A stretch of 64,000 nucleotides of DNA from Histoplasma ohiense (lineage: Eukaryota; Ascomycota; Eurotiomycetes; Onygenales; Ajellomycetaceae), in the NCBI GenBank assembly GCA_017607445.1, contig JAEVHH010000003.1:4588001-4652000 (forward strand), read 5' to 3'. How positions within the stretch are numbered: position 1 is the stretch's first letter; every line of letters begins with the position of its first letter. Below the pieces are notes generated by a model. That model had not been told where the DNA came from and did no database searches. It saw nothing but the letters and a program-made list of their open reading frames with translations. This document shows, one piece after another, positions 56,841 through 64,000 of this stretch. A program made the position numbers and the translations under genes.

Positions 56841-59051
56841 ATGAAATTCTCTCGATTCATTCCGCGGTCACGGACCCCAGGTCTACCTGCGTACGGCGAG
56901 CAAGATCCTAACACATTCGAAAATGGCTACCGGCCGTCACCGCCCCCAGGCGCTATCACCCCTTATCTCGGGCTGCGATCTCGTTTATCACAAATTTGGT
57001 TCAATCGATGGACCATACTGCTGCTGCTCATTCTCGCTCGAGTACTTGTAGCCATCGGCTCTCTAGATGGAAACCTGGTCTCCGCAAAGAGAGAGGCTTT
57101 GTCCGCTTGCTCAAGTGTAGAATCCGTGGGTAGCACCATGGCCTCGATGCCTCATTATATGGCTCAGGGAGTCAATGAGTTGACCGCGACAGGGGTGGAG
57201 AAGGCTATAAATGGGCTTATGTCGATGCTCGAACTTACTGTCACCGGTGTTGAAGAGATATTCGTTTTTTTCGTCAACGTTATGACCCAGACATACCTCT
57301 GTCTTATCACGCTGGTTGTGTCTGGAATGATGAATGCTGCCATTGACGTCCTGAAAAAGGCAACTGAGTTCCTTGATGATATCACCGGCAAGCTCGGAAA
57401 TGCCATTGGCGATGGGATCAGCGTCTTCGAGGATGCAATTAACGGTTTTGGCGATGTCATCAATATGTTTGGCACCAAACTCCCCAAACTCAACCTCGAT
57501 GGTCCAATCAAGGAACTAGAAAATCTCTCATTACCGGACGGTTTGACGGACGATCTCAATAAGCTGAAGGAAAAAATCCCGAACTTTGAGGATGTCAACA
57601 ATTTTACAAACAATGCTCTCCGCATGCCTTTCGAACTTGTGAAAAAGCTCATCAGAGATGAAATCGACGATTACAAATTTGATCGATCTGTATTCCCAGT
57701 GCCAGCGAAGGAGCAACTCCAATTTTGCAATGAGGAGGGTGGCATCCATTCTTTCTTCAACAAATTGGCGTCGCTTACAAGCACTGCTAAGAAAATCTTC
57801 ATTGGCGTGTTAGTTGTCAGCGCGATATTGGTCTGTATCCCAATGGCGTACCGTGAAATGCGAGCCTGGCGTGGTATGAAAGAGCGATCTTCCTTGGTTC
57901 GAAGAGATGCTCACGACCCCATGGATGTTGTATACATCGTTTCAAGACCTTTCGCCTCAGCAGCTGGCCTAAAAGCCGCAACTTGGTTCAGTGGACATCG
58001 TAGGCAGGTGCTCGCGCGATGGGTCGTTGCCTACGTCACATCTCCACCAGCACTTTTCCTACTCTCCCTGGGTGTTGCTGGACTGTTCTCATGTGCTTGC
58101 CAAGCCATGCTTCTGACAGCTGTGAAAAAGGAGGTCCCCAGTCTCACAGAACAGGTCGGCCAGTTTGCTGACAAGGTCGTTTTTGCTCTCAACAACGCCT
58201 CCGAACAATGGGCAGTCGGCACCAACCGTGTCATCGACGATACGAACGATGATATCAACCAAAAGGTCTTTGGTTGGGTTAACCAAACGACAGGTTCAGT
58301 CAACAACACCCTCAACGTCTTTGTCGACGAAACCAGCAACGTCCTCAATCGAACCTTTGGTGGCACGATCCTCTACGAACCAATTAAGGACGTCCTACAT
58401 TGCCTCATCGGCCTGAAAATCGAAGGGGTCCAAAAGGCCCTGACTTGGGTGTCTGTACATGCCAAGGTGGACTTCCCAAACTTGGCCAACGACACATTTT
58501 CCCTACGTACCCTCGAAAAGCTCTCCAAAGACAACGATTCAAATGCAGACAGCTTTCTCATGAACCCGGGCGATAAGACCACTGACAAGATCAGCGAAGT
58601 AGTCCAGCGTGTCACAGACTCTGTAGAATCTGGTATTCGAACCGAGGCCATCATCTCGGCTGTTATCATCTCCATCTGGTTTGCCGTGCTGCTGATGGCT
58701 ATCGTTCGAGCTCTGACGCTCTGGTACGGTGCTGACAAGAACCGTGGCGACGGAAGTGGTGATTCTGAATTTCCCCACCCCGAAACGTTATCCAGAGACG
58801 CGGCGGGTTTCAGTGATATTCCTCTTGCAACTCCAACCCATGTCAGTCCGGGAATGGCAGACACTTCGGTACCGGTATACACCACAAGACCTCCCCTACA
58901 AGCCTTTAATGGGGATTATGATGCGGAAGATTATTATCAGGAGCAGAAGCTGGGATTTGCTGGCCAGCGGGAGTTGAGAAGGGATGTCGAAGGCCATGCA
59001 CGGAAGAGCAGCTATGGAGAGGTTGAATATACGAATGATGTTAAGAGATAA
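56841..59051 (+). CDS. prm1: Plasma membrane fusion protein Prm1
   Basis: Multipass membrane protein that promotes plasma-membrane fusion during mating or hyphal fusion. An intronless frame of 736 residues with the first ATG after a T/C-rich leader. Hydrophobic segments at about 53-72 (ILLLLILARVLVAI), 138-165, 313-336 (IFIGVLVVSAILVCIPMAY), 395-420 and 605-630 (AVIISIWFAVLLMAIVRAL), with two large extracytoplasmic loops. The loops contain N-glycosylation sequons (NQT, NNT, NAS, NRT, NDT) and Cys residues expected to form disulphides. The C-terminal tail is soluble and acidic. Length and layout match fungal Prm1. It is probably expressed around cell fusion, though no regulator site was identified. 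Confidence 0.95.
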   Translation: MKFSRFIPRSRTPGLPAYGEQDPNTFENGYRPSPPPGAITPYLGLRSRLSQIWFNRWTILLLLILARVLVAIGSLDGNLVSAKREALSACSSVESVGSTMASMPHYMAQGVNELTATGVEKAINGLMSMLELTVTGVEEIFVFFVNVMTQTYLCLITLVVSGMMNAAIDVLKKATEFLDDITGKLGNAIGDGISVFEDAINGFGDVINMFGTKLPKLNLDGPIKELENLSLPDGLTDDLNKLKEKIPNFEDVNNFTNNALRMPFELVKKLIRDEIDDYKFDRSVFPVPAKEQLQFCNEEGGIHSFFNKLASLTSTAKKIFIGVLVVSAILVCIPMAYREMRAWRGMKERSSLVRRDAHDPMDVVYIVSRPFASAAGLKAATWFSGHRRQVLARWVVAYVTSPPALFLLSLGVAGLFSCACQAMLLTAVKKEVPSLTEQVGQFADKVVFALNNASEQWAVGTNRVIDDTNDDINQKVFGWVNQTTGSVNNTLNVFVDETSNVLNRTFGGTILYEPIKDVLHCLIGLKIEGVQKALTWVSVHAKVDFPNLANDTFSLRTLEKLSKDNDSNADSFLMNPGDKTTDKISEVVQRVTDSVESGIRTEAIISAVIISIWFAVLLMAIVRALTLWYGADKNRGDGSGDSEFPHPETLSRDAAGFSDIPLATPTHVSPGMADTSVPVYTTRPPLQAFNGDYDAEDYYQEQKLGFAGQRELRRDVEGHARKSSYGEVEYTNDVKR

Positions 59052-59821
59052 GTCATCTCTGCATTTTAATTAACTTTTTTTTTCTCACTGTGGTTTTCTT
59101 TCCTTTTCTCTCTTTTTATTTTTAAATACATTTTTTTAAGTGTGTTTGTTACCATGCATTGCCGGTATTGGCGTCCTTCTCCTTGTATGGCATTATTCTA
59201 CTCTCAATGACCCTCTTTCCTTTGACTCCATCCAATCCGCATCCCGAGTTAAAATACCCACGATGTTTTTCTCCTGGCTTCTCTCTTTTCATTTTGTGAG
59301 CGGGGGGTGGCATTCTCTAGAGAAATCTTCTTCTTTCCTCCTTTCACGCACACCCATACTGGTTTTATATCATTTGAGCTCCACCAATGCTGTTGTTGGA
59401 GCACACTGTACAGTACATTTACATCGGGAGTCTGTGGGCTACCTACTCACTTCCTGCCCGTCCAAATGTTTTCCAGCCTGTTTTTATTACGTCTCTTCTT
59501 CCTACTCGTACATAACATCCTTTCTTCCCCTCGTAATCAGCATTGATGTTGCTATGTCTATTTTCAGGCCTGCTCTGTCTCAAGTTATTCTTAGGGGCCA
59601 TATAGAATATGGAAATATAATGACAAAAATTAAAAATTATGTTTATTCATTGAATACGATAATTGAAAGGAAGAGAAGAAAAAGAAAAGAAAAAGAAAAA
59701 ATAGATAAATTAAAAAAAAAAAAAAAATACGAATATGAATTAAGTAAACTAATATAGTAATAGAGTATTCATTCGTAGGCGATATGGTTGGCTCTCTAAA
59801 ACCGTAGACTATTCAGTCCAC
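59052..59821. other. Spacer between convergent prm1 and 7TM genes
   Basis: 0.8 kb, T-rich then A/G-rich (59667-59726). The frame 59140-59757 covers it but is Ser/Leu/Phe-rich and ends in a lysine run from poly-purine DNA, so it is not believed. Confidence 0.5.
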
Positions 59822-61555
59822 CTAATCACCGCGCTCTAACGGACTCTCGTTGCCTTCAACAGCCCGGGAGTGTGCGCAAGATGATCCCGCACTCTGCACT
59901 GAAGCTGTTGGAGTTGCGGAAGGAGATAGAAGAAACCCCTTTTCATTCTCCCTTCGTGGCGCCAGTTGCGGGTCCGATGGAGTCTGTCGATTCGAGGATC
60001 CAGAATGTACTGACATTGCACCTTCCGACGAAAGACCGTCGGGAATAAAATTGTGCCCGGAGCGAAACAAACTTGAGACTTTCGAATCGTATTCGAACCG
60101 CCGAATCTCCGCTTCGCTATCATTGATACGTCTCTGCGGCGGCAACGAGCCTAGTGGATATGAGTGGGCATCGGTACTAAAAGGAGTGCGACATCCATTC
60201 TCGCTGCCTGCGATTGGCGGTATCGGACTCGGGAAACTTGAAGCCGGTGGCAGTTTAGACGAAACAGGATATGGTAATGATGGCGCCGTCGCTGTTTGCC
60301 ATAATCGGGGAGATAGCCGTGCAATAAGTGATTTTAACGCTGGGACTGCCGCCGCCCAGATTGCGCAGTTTGTTTCTATGTTCGAAAATGTGTATTCGAT
60401 ATCGTATGCCCGCTCCAGGGTGGGTAAGTCAAAATTGCCAGATACTAGTATTAACCGTATTATTGCAAAAATCGTCACCCTAATGGAATAAAAGGAGACG
60501 GGGTAGATGTTAGTTAATTTGATTCAGGAACTGCAGGGCGCAGGTGGTTTTTCAGGGGGCCGGGATGGAAGCTTGACAAGACGAAAGATTTCCAAGGAAG
60601 TTGGGTAAGAGTACGTACACAACTCCTATACTCAGTACACCCACAACCATAAATTTTTGCCTCCTTGGCATGTTTATCCCCCAAACGATGGCGGAAGGAA
60701 TAGTCAGAAGCCAGCAATCAAGGGCTATTGACAACAGTGCCATTGAGATAAAAAACGCCTTCCCTTTAATACATCCCCCCCCTCTGATCAGCTTTCCATT
60801 TTTCATCCCATTTCCATCCGCCTCAGCAGCTTCCTGAGCTTTGCGATCCAATTCTTCAGAGTCCCAAGCATATCGTAGGGGCGTGCATTGGAAAAGGTCG
60901 GCAAAGAAGATAGCGATCCCGACACAGAAGTTGATGACGAACAAAATGCGAAGTGACTGTATGACGAACTTACGAAGACCTTGCAGACGGAGGATGAACG
61001 TAATGATAGATGCCCTCACGAAGGTGAGGATGGGAAAATAAAGAAGTTGATTTGCAAGGTTGTATTTTTCGCCCAAGACACTCAATCGGAAGCTGTCCGG
61101 CGGAAAATATGTTGGCGGAAACCCTTGGGAGGCATACTTTGTATCTATACCAGGAGTTAGCGAGATGATAGATCCTACCTCGGGGCATGTAAACTTTTGG
61201 AAGCGCGAAGTGGTGAAGGAACTGCAAACCCATCACTTACATCCCCAACTGGTCACACACATCCCTATAGATAAAATCTAGGTGTCCTTTCATCAGAAAT
61301 GCCAAAAGACAGATTTTTCTGGATGAAAGCGTCTTCCATACCATTGCAATTACCACGAATACATCATCTATTCGCATATCATATGTTCGTTAGAAATATG
61401 CGGATGGATAGCTAAATAAGGCTGCAGATGTGCTCACCCCAGCCCCAATTCTTCGACAAAAACCTAGAGAAAATACGCAACGAGACCAGGACAAAACTTA
61501 TAGCTGGAAATATTATAATTATCACCAATGCTTGGACGTGTCTTCCTGGCGCCAT
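59822..61555 (-). CDS. Fungal rhodopsin-domain 7TM integral membrane protein (PTH11-like, no CFEM)
   Basis: Seven-helix protein of the large fungal rhodopsin-domain family, which includes PTH11-type receptors. Minus-strand exons: 61555-61438, 61367-61342, 61277-61241, 61144-60619 and 60479-59822, giving 454 residues. The helices run LVIIIIFPAISFVLV, DDVFVVIAMILSIGM (after the family's W-G-W-D-D), LLYFPILTFVRASIITF, ILFVINFCVGIAIFF, ISMALLSIALDCWLL, VVGVLSIGVVVTIFAIIRL and a weaker last one. The C-terminal 200 residues are cytosolic, Ser/Pro-rich. Exons 2 and 3 are only 26 and 37 nt; they were placed because together they restore the second helix in frame and end at SWGYTKYASQG. No CFEM domain precedes the helices. 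The ligand is unknown. Confidence 0.82.
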
Positions 61556-62148
61556 GCCCTTCTAGTCGGCAGCTTGTCAAGCTACGAGGAACCTAATCTG
61601 GGCCTCATATGTATAAGGTGTAACGGCCTCGAAGCCGAGAAAGGTAAGGGAAAAACCGACCGTCTCCGGGAAGCAGCGGAACGCGATCAAGGAAGAAGTA
61701 AACCCACACAACACACGAATCAAACAAGATATCATCGTTGGGATACATAGTAGGCACGGGGAAGAGGTTTTCAGGACGGCAAAATATCGGCTCTCCTGGT
61801 ACAACAACTCGGGGACTTGTACAAGCTTGTCCTAAAACCGAGGTTGGTCGGCAGAATGTAACATCAGATAAAATATCACGACGTCATCACTAGTGACATA
61901 TCAACCTGCTTGTGGCTGGTTGTTTCCATGGTTTGAAAGAGAGTAAGGTTAAGTTTGCGGGTCCTGAACTAACCAACATGGAAAGCATCATCATCTAGGA
62001 GGGAGGCTGGGAAGCAGTTTTTTGAAAATCAAGAAGAGAACAAACATGACGCACGACATTGCAGAGATAAAACCCCCAGCAGAAAGGGTGTCTATAACAA
62101 TCGTGAAAATTCCAATTTCCAGCCTATGCAGGCGTCATGTTCGTTTCC
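61556..62148. promoter_or_regulatory. Upstream region of the 7TM gene
   Basis: 593 bp between the 7TM start and the 3' end of xanthine dehydrogenase. No gene is seen. It should hold the 7TM promoter and the dehydrogenase 3' UTR. Confidence 0.4.
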
Positions 62149-64000
62149 TTAAATAACAACAAAAAATCCATCACCCTTATCCTTCACCCGACTCCTTTCC
62201 ACGATCGGATCACAACAGCTAATCCGAATCCTTTCAGGCGTCGCCGGACTGACCAAGGTCAACACTTCATCAACCCCCCATTGTTTTCTTGCCGCTTTCA
62301 GTGCATCCCGTATCGCGAAGAAGACAGCGCTGCCCATGAAAAGAGGCGGCTCGCCAACACCCCTTGATCGCTGGATCGTCCGTAGATTCTCCCATTGTAC
62401 ATCTTTAAGCAAGCTCACATTGAACACTTGCGGAATATCTCTGAAGCCAGGGATTTTATACGTGCCCGGCCCACGGGTGAAAATCTGGCCAGAAGCACGG
62501 TGCCAGAGGCTCTCTTCAGTCGTGAAGAGTCCTTGGCCCTGGATAAAAGCGCCTTCGATCTGTCCGTAGTCGATGGAAGGGTTTATACTCTGTCCCACGT
62601 CCATTTTTATATCTGCACGGAGTGGCGTCCAATCGCCTGTTAACGTGTCGATCTGGACTTCGGCTGCGGTCACCCCTTGGGTGAAGTAATAGAACATGAG
62701 GCCTTTGTTCTCACCCCATTTATAGCCTATATCGGGGGTCTTGTAGAAACCGTTCGCGGTGAGGTTAACCCGGTCGATATACGCTGCTTTGACCAGTTGT
62801 TTCATCGTCGCGTTCGGCAATTTCTCCCTGTATGGTTGGAGGCGCTGGTTGAGTTGTTCACAGGCATTGAAGACTGCATATCCATTGAGGTCAGAACTTG
62901 CAGAGGCCGCCGTGGGAGATGCATTGGCCACGGTGTTAGTAGCCGTTTCGGATATGAAGATGTCGGACTGAGGAACACCAAGTGCCTCCGCTGCGATCAT
63001 GGTGATTTTAGTGTGCAGGCCTTGACCCATTTCGATGCCGCCGTGAGCAACAAGAACGCTACCATCATTATACAAATGCACCAACGCACCAGCCTGGTTA
63101 AGGAATAACGCCGTGTAAGATATACCGAATTTTGTTGGAACAATAGCGAGGCCCTTTTTGGACCATTTGTGAGTCCGATTGTACTCTGTAACCGCTGCTC
63201 GACGGGAAGCATAATCGGATTCGTCCATTACCTGCTTGTACATGAGGGGCACATACCAATCGGCACCGAGTTCCTGATTGAAATGCGTCTTGTTATTTCG
63301 ACTGTACATGTTGATCTCCTGAAGCTTTTCCACAGGGATGTTCAGATGATCTGCGATCTCTGACATGTAAGTCTCAGCGAAAAATAGGCCTTGTGGCCCG
63401 CCGAATCCGCGGAATGCAGTATTGGACACCGTATTCGTACGGCAAACATGCCCACGAACATGAACGTTGGGGATGTTGTAGACACCATCAATGTGTGATA
63501 GACATCGATCAACCACAGCAGCAGAGAGGTCCTGAGTATGACCAGCGTTAGCATAAACATCGGCGTCCAGCGCCAATAGTTTCCCTTCTTTCGACACGCC
63601 AACTTTCCAGTGGCAGAGAAATGGATGCCGTTGACCCGATGTAAGAATATCCTCATCACGATTCAGCATACAACGAACGGGGCGCCTTGACTTGGAGGCA
63701 GCCACCGCGCAGATACCAGCAAGCTGAACCGATCTAGATTCTTTCCCTCCGAACCCACCCCCAAGCCGTTTTACTCTCGATACGATCTTGTTAGATGCAA
63801 CTCCGGTGACCTGAGCCACATACTCTTGTCTATGAAAACTGTTAGTTTAGATATTCAACCTTTTTATTTGACCAGAAGCGTAGATGAAAGCACCAAAAAA
63901 AAAGGGGGGGAACTCACGTTTCATTAGGGTTCTGCGTGCTACTCCAAATCTCCATCTCCCCATCCTCTGGCTTGGGAATAGCAACACACGCTTGAGTTTC
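62149..64000 (-). CDS. hxA: Xanthine dehydrogenase, C-terminal molybdenum domain (partial, cut by window edge)
   Basis: Purine-catabolism enzyme oxidising hypoxanthine and xanthine to urate. Only the C-terminal part is inside the window: exons 64000-63918 (continuing outside) and 63829-62149, joined through a split Thr codon (AC/A), giving about 588 residues. Molybdopterin-domain marks are present: GGGFGGKESRS, TAFRGFGGPQG with the substrate Arg, GGIEMGQGLHTK, and the catalytic Glu in RGVGEPPLF. No breaks are seen. The FAD and 2Fe-2S domains should lie beyond base 64000. Fungal orthologues are named HxA; induction by urate and nitrogen control are known for the family, but the promoter is not in this window. 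Confidence 0.95.

Noticed and set aside
59140..59757. 205-codon frame after prm1
   Set aside because: Ser/Phe/Leu-rich from T/C-rich DNA and ends in polylysine from a poly-purine tract; expected of a 3' UTR.
59850..60491. 213-codon plus-strand frame
   Set aside because: Exact antisense shadow of the last exon of the 7TM protein, whose frame joins to conserved helices.

Overview
The window is nuclear DNA of a filamentous ascomycete. Genes are broken by many short introns (mostly 50-100 bp) with GT..AG ends and CTAAC/CTGAC-like branch sites. Spacers are long and rich in homopolymers and simple repeats. The gene set includes an ADAM metalloprotease with a transmembrane anchor, a PTH11-like 7TM protein, PRM1, GET2, a facA-type acetyl-CoA synthetase and a SONB-type Nup98-Nup96 precursor. 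This fits class Eurotiomycetes; an Onygenales-like genome is my inference from gene style and intergenic length, not proven here.

Layout. 0-24.7 kb is core genome: complex I 51-kDa subunit (+), Nup98-Nup96 precursor (-), acetyl-CoA synthetase (-), a 4.4-kb gene-poor spacer, GET2 (-), and a Mug190-like SMP/C2 lipid-transfer protein (+). 24.7-36 kb is a gene-poor, repeat-rich stretch. It holds one long disordered protein with two PP1-docking motifs (-), a small poorly resolved gene (-), a decayed Fot1/pogo-type transposon with a palindromic insert, an LTR-like hairpin, an SRPK-like kinase pseudogene and a possible HET fragment. 36-64 kb returns to core genome: DNA polymerase iota (+), ADAM protease (+), a centrin with an unusual insertion (-), Mgs1/WRNIP1 (-), kynurenine aminotransferase (+), a three-KH RNA-binding protein (+), Prm1 (+), a 7TM rhodopsin-domain protein (-) and the 3' end of xanthine dehydrogenase (-, cut by the window edge).

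There is no operon or biosynthetic cluster; neighbours are mostly unrelated housekeeping genes. Two genome-maintenance proteins with predicted ubiquitin-binding zinc fingers (polymerase iota, UBZ3-like; Mgs1, UBZ4-like) lie about 10 kb apart. Mgs1 and the aminotransferase are divergent over a 286-bp promoter. Exon coordinates were placed by hand from splice consensus and reading-frame continuity. They are solid where protein families are conserved and weak for the small gene near 31 kb.
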